Source: Cuniculiplasma divulgatum
GTDB lineage: Archaea; Thermoplasmatota; Thermoplasmata; Thermoplasmatales; Thermoplasmataceae
Direction: 5' to 3'
NCBI GenBank assembly: GCA_031200235.1
Contig: CP133595.1
Span: 124,001 to 188,000, forward strand
DNA length: 64,000 nt
Shown here one piece after another: positions 7,335 through 14,980 of this stretch (positions are counted from its first letter, which is position 1; each line of letters begins with the position of its first letter). The notes below the pieces were generated by a model. It did no database searches, was not told where the DNA came from, and worked only from the letters and a program-made list of their open reading frames with translations. The translations under genes were made by a program, and so were the position numbers.

Positions 7335-7516
7335 TGCCTCCCAGATACAGAACAGCAAGGCAGGGCTCACAGTTCCGTGCCTTTGCGGAATGTTCCTGCG
7401 GTAGGATAGTCACCACAAAGTCGATCAACAGGCACATCAGGGACAATCCGGGACATTATGAGGTCCGCCGGTTCGAGAGGAGCAAGGCCCTGCTGCTGAA
7501 GGAGGCACTGCAATGA
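7334..7516 (+). CDS. 60-residue single zinc-finger protein
   Basis: This basic protein has a CxC pair (ECSCGR) followed by a helix with two histidines (INRHIRDNPGH). That is a C2H2-like finger, preceded and followed by Arg-rich sequence. Such a protein could contact DNA directly. It overlaps the previous gene by one base and the next by four. Confidence 0.7.
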   Translation: MPPRYRTARQGSQFRAFAECSCGRIVTTKSINRHIRDNPGHYEVRRFERSKALLLKEALQ

Positions 7517-7740
7517 CATGCAGGACCTGCGGCGGAACAGGAGGAATCTCATCCACAATCAATGGCGCCCCCTATGGTGCCGGCTACTGGCCTATGGATT
7601 ACGGAGAACCGTGTCCTGATTGCGTAGAAATGGGAATATGCCCAAAGTGCGACAGCAGGATGGTCTTTGACATTGATTCGGGAGCGTACAGGTGCCCCGT
7701 ATGCGGCTACGACGAGCTGACAGGGGAGGTAAAGAAATGA
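7513..7740 (+). CDS. Zinc protein with a DnaJ-like knuckle and a zinc ribbon
   Basis: The 75-residue protein starts MTCRTCGGTGG, the CxxCxGxG pattern of DnaJ zinc-finger repeats, followed by CPDC. It ends with a classical ribbon (CPKC, then CPVCG). Eight cysteines would bind two zinc ions. A zinc-finger region like that of DnaJ but without a J domain fits a small nucleic-acid- or protein-binding adaptor. It overlaps neighbours by four bases on each side. Confidence 0.7.
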   Translation: MTCRTCGGTGGISSTINGAPYGAGYWPMDYGEPCPDCVEMGICPKCDSRMVFDIDSGAYRCPVCGYDELTGEVKK

Positions 7741-8477
7741 TAGCCTCAGAGGTGCAGCTCTGTTCAACATGCGGCCATCCCATCAAGGAGAAGGAGGACG
7801 GCAGCTGGAGGCACACGAACTCAGTTGATGGCCATGTCTTCACCACGAAGGCCTGCCAGCAGTGCATCGCCGAGGGCAGGGAGTGCCGGAACGCCCAGCC
7901 CCACAACATGGAAGTGTCCGTGACCGGAACGGCCGGTGAAGTGGCGCTTCCCAGGGTTCCGAAGGTGAAGGAGGAGCACTATATCATCTGCAAAATCTGT
8001 GGGATATACGCAAAATCACAGGTAGCCCTCATGTCGCATTACAGGGAGAAGCATCCAATCGACCATAAGGAGCTCCTGCGCCTCTACAAGGAGGGAAAGA
8101 CAGTGGAGGAGATGGCCGCCATCCTGGAGAGGACACCGGCGACCATAAGATACCATCTTCTGAAGCTCCCTGAAATCCCGGAAGAACCGAAGCCTGCCGA
8201 TCCATCCGATGATGATATCAGGCACGAGAACGCCGAGCTGAAGAGGGAAGTGGAGGATCTTCGCCAGAAGATCAGGGAGATCCAGGAGAAGCCTTCCGGA
8301 TGGACCAGGGTATTCCATCTTGAATCATCCGGCGACGGTGCACATGAGGGGGTTCAGGCCGTCCGTAATGCAATAAAGTCTGCCCTCCCCTATTTCCCCC
8401 TCTCAGTCTCCCTGGACGTGGAATCAAACAAGGAGCTGCATTCCACACGGATATTTGTGGAGGTCAGGACAAAATGA
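7737..8477 (+). CDS. Multidomain zinc-finger, helix-turn-helix and coiled-coil protein
   Basis: The start is ATG 7737, overlapping the previous stop by four bases. Within 246 residues, a CSTCGH/CQQC zinc site is followed by a C2H2 finger (CKICG, then HYREKH) at about residues 83-105. A helix-turn-helix follows (EGKTVEEMAAILERTPATIRY), then a coiled coil (about 160-187) and a compact C-terminal domain. It looks like the main DNA-binding regulator or nucleoprotein of the operon. The domain combination is not one I recognise from a named family. Confidence 0.75.
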   Translation: MIASEVQLCSTCGHPIKEKEDGSWRHTNSVDGHVFTTKACQQCIAEGRECRNAQPHNMEVSVTGTAGEVALPRVPKVKEEHYIICKICGIYAKSQVALMSHYREKHPIDHKELLRLYKEGKTVEEMAAILERTPATIRYHLLKLPEIPEEPKPADPSDDDIRHENAELKREVEDLRQKIREIQEKPSGWTRVFHLESSGDGAHEGVQAVRNAIKSALPYFPLSVSLDVESNKELHSTRIFVEVRTK

Positions 8478-8917
8478 TGACTATCCAGAAACAGGATCTC
8501 CGGGAGCTGTTTGATCCTGTGAAGAAGGAACTCACTGGGGTTGATGGTCGCACATTCTGGAGGTGCAGGAAGTGCGGAAAGCTCTTTATTGCAAAATCCC
8601 GGGGCGAGCACCTGAAGAGGAAGCATCCCGAGGTCAGGCTCTCCGGGCCCATCCCCACACCTGACAGGATCAGGGAGGCATGGATAAGATGGTATGAGAG
8701 CGGCCCCCACAGCATCGACCTTCGAGAAAGGATGGAATCCGACCTTGACAGAATCACCGCTGTCACCATGGAATCGGAGATAAAGCGGATAGTGGGGCTC
8801 ACCGGGCACACAATCACATGTCCCGGCTGTGGCCATGAATGGACCAGGAGATCCAGGACGGCAGGGGCAGCAAGATGCCCGCACTGCGGGAAATTTTTCC
8901 AGGAGGATGAAATATGA
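8474..8917 (+). CDS. C2H2 finger plus zinc-ribbon protein
   Basis: The 147-residue protein has a C2H2 finger near its N-terminus (CRKCGK, then HLKRKH). A helical linker follows, and a C-terminal zinc ribbon (CPGCGH, then CPHCGK). Both modules commonly bind DNA. It overlaps the previous gene by four bases, and its stop overlaps the next ATG. The N-terminal finger resembles that of the preceding protein, which suggests the two are related. Confidence 0.75.
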   Translation: MMTIQKQDLRELFDPVKKELTGVDGRTFWRCRKCGKLFIAKSRGEHLKRKHPEVRLSGPIPTPDRIREAWIRWYESGPHSIDLRERMESDLDRITAVTMESEIKRIVGLTGHTITCPGCGHEWTRRSRTAGAARCPHCGKFFQEDEI

Positions 8918-9084
8918 AGACACTGAAAGATGCAATGAAGCAGGCATTGAAGGAGATGAACCTTGCGGAGATCCCTCCGCCGTCGACTCCGGCAAGGCAT
9001 GAGTTTGTGGTAAAGGTCCTCAGGATCATGAGATCTGAGGGTGAGGTCCAGAGGAAGATCTCGAAGCTGGAGGATTTCCCATGA
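8914..9084 (+). CDS. 56-residue helical protein
   Basis: The product is basic and mostly helical, with a Pro-rich turn in the middle (EIPPPSTPARHE). It has no Cys. AGGAGG at 8901-8906 precedes ATG 8914 by seven bases, and the four-base overlaps with its neighbours support it as a real gene. Function unknown. Confidence 0.6.
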   Translation: MKTLKDAMKQALKEMNLAEIPPPSTPARHEFVVKVLRIMRSEGEVQRKISKLEDFP

Positions 9085-9188
9085 CATTCTCACTTACAAA
9101 CTTCTGCCCTGGCCCGGTCCATCCGGCTATATGGGCCCAGTGGCAGCGGATTGGCGATGATGAAGGAGGGCATGAAATTGAAGCCTGA
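9081..9188 (+). CDS. Very short reading frame before the integrase
   Basis: The frame starts at an ATGA overlap with the preceding stop and runs 35 codons, ending 11 bases inside the integrase gene. The peptide is Trp-, Pro- and Gly-rich. Its main role may be to carry ribosomes to the integrase ribosome site, which lies within it (9164-9169). The overlap pattern supports translation, but composition is too short to judge. Confidence 0.4.
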   Translation: MTFSLTNFCPGPVHPAIWAQWQRIGDDEGGHEIEA

Positions 9189-10092
9189 GTTCATGGAATA
9201 CATCCAGGAGAAATATGCCATCAAGACCCAGGTGAATTATCTCAGATCCCTGAGGCACCTGGAAGCCCAGGGAATAGTACTGGAGGACAAGGAATTATTC
9301 CGTTCCTGGGCAATATCACAGCGCAACAGGGGAATGAGGGACCGCACCCTGAACGTCTACCTGAAGGCCTACAACGCTTATCTGGACTTCCTTCGTCTTC
9401 CGAGGTTCAAGCCCTATAAGACGTTCGACGCCATCAAAAGGGATCGGGCCACCATGGACGATTACAGGCTCCTCCTTAAGGGTTGCAGGGGCTATACCGA
9501 GCCCAGGGACTCCCTTATTGTGGAGCTGCTCTTCAAGGCAGGAATCCGGTACAGGGAGCTCATATCCCTCTCTGTGGACAGCATCACGGAGGACAAGATC
9601 ATAGTGGAGGCAGGAAAGAACCAGAAGTACCGCGAGATAGTGACGTTCCCCTCTGTGTACAGGGCCTACAGGTCATATCTTCCATTCAGATCGCAGCTCA
9701 TCAGGAGATCCAACAGGAACACCACAGCTCTCCTGGTGAACCAATATGGAGATCCGGTCACGGTTGAAGGCGGCAGACACGTCATATACAGGATAGCAAA
9801 GCGTGCAGGCATTGAGTTCTCACCCCACAGGGCCAGGAGGTTCTTTGCAAGGCATCTGTGGGAATCAGGCGTCAGGGCCGAATTAATTCAGAAGGCCATG
9901 GGGCATGAGAAGCTCGACACCACGCTGACATACATAGCACCCGATGGAACGGATGCATTCGAGGAGATGCGGGCAAGGATGAAGAAGCTGGATTTTAGCG
10001 TGCCCCTCACAGGAGGGGGGCAAATCCTGGAGCATATGGGACGCCCCGAACGGGATTTGGACCCGTGTCACGAGCTCGACAGGCTCGTATGA
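9178..10092 (+). CDS. Tyrosine-recombinase integrase of the element
   Basis: This 304-residue XerC/D- and SSV-like recombinase would insert and excise the element at tRNA-Asp. The catalytic residues are visible: Arg in AGIRYREL (about 124), the PHRARR box (His217, Arg220), His243 in MGHEKL, and the nucleophile Tyr252 in LTYIAP. A core-binding N-terminal domain precedes them. The start is taken as TTG 9178 because AGGAGG (9164-9169) lies eight bases upstream, exactly as for the genes at 775 and 2377; ATGs at 9157-9172 are too close to it or upstream of it. The last 17 codons are the antisense of the tRNA-Asp 3' half. Confidence 0.9.
   Translation: MKPEFMEYIQEKYAIKTQVNYLRSLRHLEAQGIVLEDKELFRSWAISQRNRGMRDRTLNVYLKAYNAYLDFLRLPRFKPYKTFDAIKRDRATMDDYRLLLKGCRGYTEPRDSLIVELLFKAGIRYRELISLSVDSITEDKIIVEAGKNQKYREIVTFPSVYRAYRSYLPFRSQLIRRSNRNTTALLVNQYGDPVTVEGGRHVIYRIAKRAGIEFSPHRARRFFARHLWESGVRAELIQKAMGHEKLDTTLTYIAPDGTDAFEEMRARMKKLDFSVPLTGGGQILEHMGRPERDLDPCHELDRLV
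10042..10092. other. Probable right attachment site inside tRNA-Asp
   Basis: The integrase reading frame runs into the 3' part of the tRNA-Asp gene, and the element lies on the tRNA 3' side. This is the usual geometry for archaeal integrases that target tRNA genes. The att core should be a segment of the tRNA 3' half, repeated at the other element end outside this window. The exact core length cannot be seen here. Confidence 0.6.
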
Positions 10093-10114
10093 TAGGCCGC
10101 TACACTATCGGGGC
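10042..10114 (-). tRNA. tRNA-Asp (GTC)
   Basis: A 73-nt cloverleaf is read on the minus strand. The acceptor stem GCCCCGA pairs with TCGGGGC, with discriminator G. The anticodon stem CGAGC/GCTCG holds the loop CTGTCGA, giving anticodon GTC. The T-stem ACGGG/CCCGT holds TCCAAAT. No CCA is encoded. It appears intact, so the element restored the gene when it integrated. Confidence 0.95.
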
Positions 10115-10179
10115 TCCCACGTTTATGGCTTACATTTATATGAATTTAATGCACACCGCGATTCACACGCCTGAAAACT

Positions 10180-10923
10180 TTACCGGAAATCCTGGCGACT
10201 GTCATGAAGATCGCCCACATAACCAAAATCCACAATTCCGAATTCTTCCGTTATGCCATATACCCTGAATTTACGGGAATCTGAATGTCTGAGAACTGGT
10301 GTAAAGTGCTCCTCACTGAGCAAACTCTGTGTAACATCCGTGCCAGAGGAAAAGAAACTCATCGCAGGGGTTATGAGTATCCTGGAATCCTTATTGTATA
10401 CGAATGCAGGAATTTTGAAAATCCCACCAATCCTGTCTCTCAGAACCAGAGAGGGATGTTCATGCCCGAGTATGGTGAGTTTTCTGAGTCCTGCGTCCCT
10501 GTCTCCGTGGTAAATATAATAGTTTTCAGTTTCTATGTTATCAACAAGCTCAATGCCTTTCTTCTTCAGGATTGTTATGAGATAGTTATCATGGTTTCCC
10601 CTTACGAATCTCAGCTTTGTGGAATCAGCATAACGGTTCACGAAATGCACTATATCATCCCATTCCTGGGGGAGATTCCTGGAAAATTCATGCTTGAAAT
10701 CTCCATTGATTATGACTGATTCCGGGTTGTATCTTTCGAGAATCCTGTCCATCACTCCTTCAACATGACTGAGCTGGAGCTTTGGAAGGAAAAGCCCATG
10801 AAGATTCATTTCCTCTTCAAACCCCAGATGGAGGTCAGATACCACAACTGCGGAAATATCCCGTAGATATACGCAGTAAAGGTCAGAGAGGTAAACGTTG
10901 TCGTCGATCTGGATGTCCTTCAA
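10180..10923 (-). CDS. Calcineurin-type metallophosphoesterase
   Basis: The 247-residue protein carries all the metal-binding motifs of the family in order: SDLHLG, NGDFKHEF, RGNHD, HGD and GHEHP. It resembles the archaeal ICC-like phosphoesterases (COG1407), whose substrate is unknown. These are often cytosolic and Mn- or Fe-dependent. The start is TTG 10923. It is divergent from the aldose epimerase gene and its 3' end faces the tRNA-Asp integration site. It is the first chromosomal gene after the element. Confidence 0.85.
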   Translation of the reverse strand: MKDIQIDDNVYLSDLYCVYLRDISAVVVSDLHLGFEEEMNLHGLFLPKLQLSHVEGVMDRILERYNPESVIINGDFKHEFSRNLPQEWDDIVHFVNRYADSTKLRFVRGNHDNYLITILKKKGIELVDNIETENYYIYHGDRDAGLRKLTILGHEHPSLVLRDRIGGIFKIPAFVYNKDSRILITPAMSFFSSGTDVTQSLLSEEHFTPVLRHSDSRKFRVYGITEEFGIVDFGYVGDLHDSRQDFR

Positions 10924-10978
10924 TTCCAGGATGCATGTCTTTATTGGTATTGACCCTTTTCGGCATGTGTGAAGAAAG

Positions 10979-11800
10979 ATGACGGTTCATGAAATAAAAA
11001 ACAGAGGGAGCAGACTGGTTTTTAATTCCATTGGAGCTTACGTAAAATCACTCAGCCTATCAGGTGTGGATATACTCATGGAAACTCCAGACGGTGAACA
11101 GACCCATGGCGGGGCTGCCCTGCTGATACCATATGCAAACAGGGTCAGGAACGCCTCATACACATGGAATGGAAAGGAATACCATCTTCCAAAAAATAAT
11201 GGGCAACACAGCATACATGGGCTGACACGGGCACTTGACTGGGACGTCCTGACGGAGGCAGATGAAACTGTATTATCCACTGATATCAGAAATGAGGGAT
11301 ATCCAGATGGTGTGAAGGTTAAGGTGAGGATGTTGTTGAACACTGACTCATTTGAGGTCTCCATGGATTTCCAGAATTCCGGTGAATTACCAGTGCCGCT
11401 TTCACCTGGAATGCATCCCTACTTCATTTTTAAGGACCGGTGGCAGATCAGAGCTTATGAGGAGATAAAAATGCTTGAGTACGCTGATGAATACTTTCCA
11501 GATGGAAATCTCATAAAAACAGGTGCTGATCTCCTGTCATCGGATTCAGGAAAGGTCCTTGACAACTGTTTCCTCATGGGAAACAGGCTGACATTGATGC
11601 TTGGCACTCATTCCATAAATATTGAAACCCGTAACATGCCTTACTTTGTGGTGTACAACGGTAAATACTCCGCAGGAAAATCTGTTGCAGTGGAGCCCAT
11701 GGTTGCCCCTCCCGATGCCTTCAATAACCACATTGGACTTGTCACTGTGTCCCCTGGAGAGCACTTCTCGTGCAATGCGAAATTTGAACTTGCCAGGTAG
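10979..11800 (+). CDS. galM: Aldose 1-epimerase (mutarotase) family protein
   Basis: The 273-residue protein has the GalM-type beta-sandwich signature: an N-terminal NSIGAYVKSL strand, NRVRNASY, a catalytic-type His region (HSIHGL), SPGMHPYF and a late Glu near VAVEPMVAPPD. Family members interconvert alpha and beta anomers of aldoses such as glucose or galactose. The length is a little short of the 300-340 typical of GalM, close to the archaeal and YeaD-like members. The precise sugar is not evident. Confidence 0.8.
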   Translation: MTVHEIKNRGSRLVFNSIGAYVKSLSLSGVDILMETPDGEQTHGGAALLIPYANRVRNASYTWNGKEYHLPKNNGQHSIHGLTRALDWDVLTEADETVLSTDIRNEGYPDGVKVKVRMLLNTDSFEVSMDFQNSGELPVPLSPGMHPYFIFKDRWQIRAYEEIKMLEYADEYFPDGNLIKTGADLLSSDSGKVLDNCFLMGNRLTLMLGTHSINIETRNMPYFVVYNGKYSAGKSVAVEPMVAPPDAFNNHIGLVTVSPGEHFSCNAKFELAR

Positions 11801-11862
11801 ACCACATGTGAAATATCGCAATTTCTTGCAGCACAGAACTGTATTGTCTGAATTATTAGAGC

Positions 11863-12066
11863 ATGGTCATCATTCTTGAAGAGGAATATGAATCAGCCTG
11901 TTTCCTTCAAGCTATTTTGCAAATGCCTTTGCTGAAGGGACTGATGCTGAGAACGGGTTATGAAGAGGGAGAAGCATGGGATGAGATTCACCTGTTCCTG
12001 GAAACGGGAGGGCAACTGAAAATCTATTTTATATCATACTGGGAAAGTCCATTGCTGACACTTTAG
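11863..12066 (+). CDS. Small unknown protein, weakly supported
   Basis: A 67-residue frame starts at ATG 11863. The product is acidic and hydrophobic, with no motif. No ribosome site or clear TATA element at the right distance was seen, and codon use is not distinctive. It may be a real short gene or chance. It lies alone between the epimerase and the pilin gene. Confidence 0.3.
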   Translation: MVIILEEEYESACFLQAILQMPLLKGLMLRTGYEEGEAWDEIHLFLETGGQLKIYFISYWESPLLTL

Positions 12067-12283
12067 TTGGCGAAATTTTCTCGAACAGACCTTCGTTAAG
12101 TACATTTTTATATCTGAAATACAAGCCTGCGAACATACATAGTTTGATACATCATCTCAAGAACATTAAATTTACTGGTCCCGATGTGGCAATGAAATTA
12201 TTTCATGCACGCGAAAGCCCGATTCTATGGAGATAACTTTTAAATATATACCACTGGTATAGATTTACTTCAAAAGTGATCAT
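12067..12283 (+). promoter_or_regulatory. Intergenic region with the pilin-gene promoter
   Basis: No gene is seen in this AT-rich stretch. TAAATATATA at 12241-12250 is a strong TATA element about 35-40 bases before ATG 12284. Transcription would start near 12272, leaving a leader of roughly 12 nt. Confidence 0.6.
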
Positions 12284-12790
12284 ATGAAACGGGTAATAAG
12301 GAAGGATGATAAGGCAGTATCACCAATCATAGCTACAATACTTCTGGTTGCCATTACCGTGGTGCTCGCAGCCACCCTTTACACAATACTTGGAGGATAT
12401 ACCACTTTCCTTGGAGCTTCAACTCCCCTTGGCGACATAACTGTTACCAACACATCGGCCGGAAGCCTGCACAGTTACCGGGTTTATGTGAACCAGTTCG
12501 GCGGAAATCTTTCACTGAACTACACGGAAATGGAAATAGTGAACTCCAATGGAACCGTAACCAATGTGGTGCTTGGTGCAGCCGTTCCCAGTATAACCGA
12601 TAATGGAACAGGCTATAACTGGACTGTCTCAGTGGCAGGAGGATCCTATCTGTCCAGCACCACCATAATAGATCTCACGCACAGTACATCGGACAAGGGC
12701 GGTAAGATCAACGCCACCTACGTCACAGAAATTCGACTGGTTGATCTCAGGACAAATGGGGTCATAGGATCAGGCAGCCCAACAAACTGA
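12284..12790 (+). CDS. Archaeal type IV pilin-like protein
   Basis: The 168-residue protein has the archaeal pilin N-terminus: a short basic leader (MKRVIRKDDKA) followed by VSPIIATILLVAITVVLAAT. The hydrophobic helix is cut by a prepilin peptidase and forms the filament core. The rest is Gly/Ser/Thr/Asn-rich with several sequons, as expected for a glycosylated surface head domain. It could be an adhesion pilus subunit or a membrane-anchored exported protein of the same class. No pilus ATPase or peptidase gene is nearby. Confidence 0.8.
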   Translation: MKRVIRKDDKAVSPIIATILLVAITVVLAATLYTILGGYTTFLGASTPLGDITVTNTSAGSLHSYRVYVNQFGGNLSLNYTEMEIVNSNGTVTNVVLGAAVPSITDNGTGYNWTVSVAGGSYLSSTTIIDLTHSTSDKGGKINATYVTEIRLVDLRTNGVIGSGSPTN

Positions 12791-14869
12791 TCACCTTTTT
12801 TTATCAAGCACTGCAATGGCTGCCTCCACATTCTCTGACGGCGGAAGGCAGTTCATCTGCGTGCATATCATTATCTCCTTCCCGTTCTTGTTACTACCAG
12901 CTGAGACTGGCTCATCCAGTACCCGCATGAAATCGGCATCATCCTGATTGATCATAACAAGTTCCGCGTCCGGATAAAATCCTCTCCACATCTTTACCTT
13001 CAGTTTTTCCATTTCAGGGTTATGAATGGATGTCTTGACAAGATAACTTCCGCCTTTCAGGTAATCAATGGCAAGAGCCATGAAACTGAAGTACATTGGA
13101 GATCTTGCAATATCACTTGCGAATGCTCTGCCAGTGGATTCCGCCCGGGAGAGATACTCGTCGTTTGACAGAATGCTTCCCAGCCTGGCAAGATTCAGCA
13201 TCTGAACAGAGTTTCCGGAAGGATAAGAACCATCATGACCTTCCTTTATCCGTATAAGCAGCTTTTCACCGTCGTCTGCAGTGAAGAAATAACCACCACT
13301 GGCGGAATCTTCGAAGTGGCTTTGGATGGTTGAGGCCATTTCAACAGCCATGGACAGATATGCCGCATTCATTGTTGACAGAAAGAGTTCTATGAGGCCG
13401 TAGGAAAGGAATGCATAATCATCAAGATATCCCGGTATTGCTGCTTCACCATCCTTGAACCTGTGGAATACCCTGCCATCCTTCATCATCCTGCCGGTGA
13501 CAAAATCAGCACATTTCCTTGATGCCTCCAGAAACCTTGAATCACCGGTTGCCCTGTATGCCTTTGCCAGTGCTGCAATCATCAGGCCATTCAAGTCAGC
13601 AAGTATCTTTTCATCCCTGTGCGGCTTCACCCTTCTGTTCCTGTATTCCTGGAGTTTTACCCTCATGGATGACAGTCTTTCCTGGAGTTCCTTGGTTGAT
13701 ATGCCCAGCCTCTCTGCCTCATCATCCAGTGAACCGGTGAGATGCAGTATGTTCTTCCCCGTGCTCCTGCCAGTGGCTTCTTCCAGGTAGTTGCCTGCCG
13801 GGTCAACATTGTAGACCTGCATGAATATGCTGGCATCCTCCTGCCCCAGTACAGCCATGATTTCCGATGCTTTCCACGTGTAGAATTTTCCCTCCTCACC
13901 CTCGCTATCAGCGTCAAGGGCACTGTAGAAAGCCCCATCTGATGACATCATCTCATTGGCAAGGAAGGTGAATATTTCGCCCAATACCCTTTCATAGGAA
14001 TGATCTCCTGTGGCCTGATAGGCTTCAGTGTAGGCCATCATCAGATAAGCCTGGTCATATATCATCTTCTCAAAATGGGGAAGGAACCACGCAGGATCTG
14101 TGGAATAACGATGAAACCCGTACCCGATGTGATCAAAGATTCCACCATTCCTCATTGCTGACAGCGTCCTGGTCACCATTTCAAGGGCCTTTTTATCACC
14201 CGTCCTGTGATGGTACCTGAGCAGGAACATGAGATTCTGGGGTGACGGGAATTTTGGTGAACTCCCAAAACCCCCGTACTCGCTGTCGAAGTATTCAGAC
14301 ATCTGCCTGAAGACCTTTTCAGGAACGTCATTGCCCAGAGTTCCTGACGGTGAGTGGGCATTCATGTTCTTCAGGTTGGAGAGCACTTCCTGTGCCCTTC
14401 TTTCCACATCCTCATGCCCTTCAGTCCACAGCTCGTTGATCTGGTTCGCAAGATCAATAATGCCCACCTGTCCGCCCCTGCTTTCCCTTGGAATATAAGT
14501 GAGGGCAAAAACTGGGACTCCATCGGGTGTCAGGATTATGTTCAGGGGCCATCCGCCTGTACCGGTCATCATCTGGCTCACAGCCATGAAAGTGCTGTCA
14601 AGATCGGGCCTTTCCTCCCTGTCCACCTTTATGCACACAAAGGTGCGGTTGAGCACATCTGCAACCTGCGGATGTTCAAAGCTCTCCCTCTCCATGACGT
14701 GGCACCAGTGGCATGTTGAATATCCTATGCTGAGAAATATCGGCCTGTTTCGTGATTTCGCCTCTTTGAAGGCTTCCTCTCCCCATGGATACCAGTCCAC
14801 AGGGTTATGGGCGTGCTGTTGCAGGTATGGACTCTTCTCATTTATCAGTCTGTTGGTGTATTCTGTCAT
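12791..14869 (-). CDS. yyaL: YyaL-type thioredoxin-fold protein (DUF255)
   Basis: The 692-residue protein matches the COG1331 family. An N-terminal thioredoxin-like domain ([18 protein letters not shown], within residues 1-165) is followed by a large alpha/alpha-barrel domain like that of glycan-processing enzymes. Human SPATA20 belongs to the same family. The biochemical role is not established; the CxxC pair suggests redox activity. The length is typical. The start overlaps the upstream region of the divergent transporter gene, and the 3' end abuts the convergent pilin gene. Confidence 0.9.
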   Translation of the reverse strand: MTEYTNRLINEKSPYLQQHAHNPVDWYPWGEEAFKEAKSRNRPIFLSIGYSTCHWCHVMERESFEHPQVADVLNRTFVCIKVDREERPDLDSTFMAVSQMMTGTGGWPLNIILTPDGVPVFALTYIPRESRGGQVGIIDLANQINELWTEGHEDVERRAQEVLSNLKNMNAHSPSGTLGNDVPEKVFRQMSEYFDSEYGGFGSSPKFPSPQNLMFLLRYHHRTGDKKALEMVTRTLSAMRNGGIFDHIGYGFHRYSTDPAWFLPHFEKMIYDQAYLMMAYTEAYQATGDHSYERVLGEIFTFLANEMMSSDGAFYSALDADSEGEEGKFYTWKASEIMAVLGQEDASIFMQVYNVDPAGNYLEEATGRSTGKNILHLTGSLDDEAERLGISTKELQERLSSMRVKLQEYRNRRVKPHRDEKILADLNGLMIAALAKAYRATGDSRFLEASRKCADFVTGRMMKDGRVFHRFKDGEAAIPGYLDDYAFLSYGLIELFLSTMNAAYLSMAVEMASTIQSHFEDSASGGYFFTADDGEKLLIRIKEGHDGSYPSGNSVQMLNLARLGSILSNDEYLSRAESTGRAFASDIARSPMYFSFMALAIDYLKGGSYLVKTSIHNPEMEKLKVKMWRGFYPDAELVMINQDDADFMRVLDEPVSAGSNKNGKEIMICTQMNCLPPSENVEAAIAVLDKKR

Positions 14870-14980
14870 ATATCTGTCCCCATGACGATGTGTAACTTAA
14901 CACCTATGTGCAGGAAGAGGTTACATTCAGGCAATTCCATCACTCTGGCGGCAGATGGAATATTTATAAAACCAGTGAAT

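Larger units (their letters stand above)
1..10114. mobile_element. Right-hand part of an integrated plasmid or virus in tRNA-Asp
   Basis: Almost every gene from the left edge to 10092 lies on the plus strand, and the genes are tightly packed with overlaps. The set includes a tyrosine recombinase beside a tRNA gene, a serine recombinase, a P-loop ATPase, membrane proteins and many small zinc-binding proteins. No housekeeping gene is present. The right boundary is the tRNA-Asp gene at 10042-10114, whose 3' half lies inside the integrase reading frame. By eye, codon use is richer in G and C than in the chromosome to the right. The left end and its attachment repeat are outside the window. Whether it is a virus or a plasmid is not settled: no capsid or replication protein is recognised. 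Confidence 0.85.

Noticed and set aside
8390-9093. Two long antisense frames opposite the zinc-finger genes
   Set aside because: Their sequence is the complement of well-supported overlapping genes, and no promoter or ribosome site faces that way.
14807-14980. Longer N-terminus for the ArsB-type protein
   Set aside because: It overlaps the divergent yyaL start and covers the TATA-like element at 14961-14970; family members start near 14981-15002.
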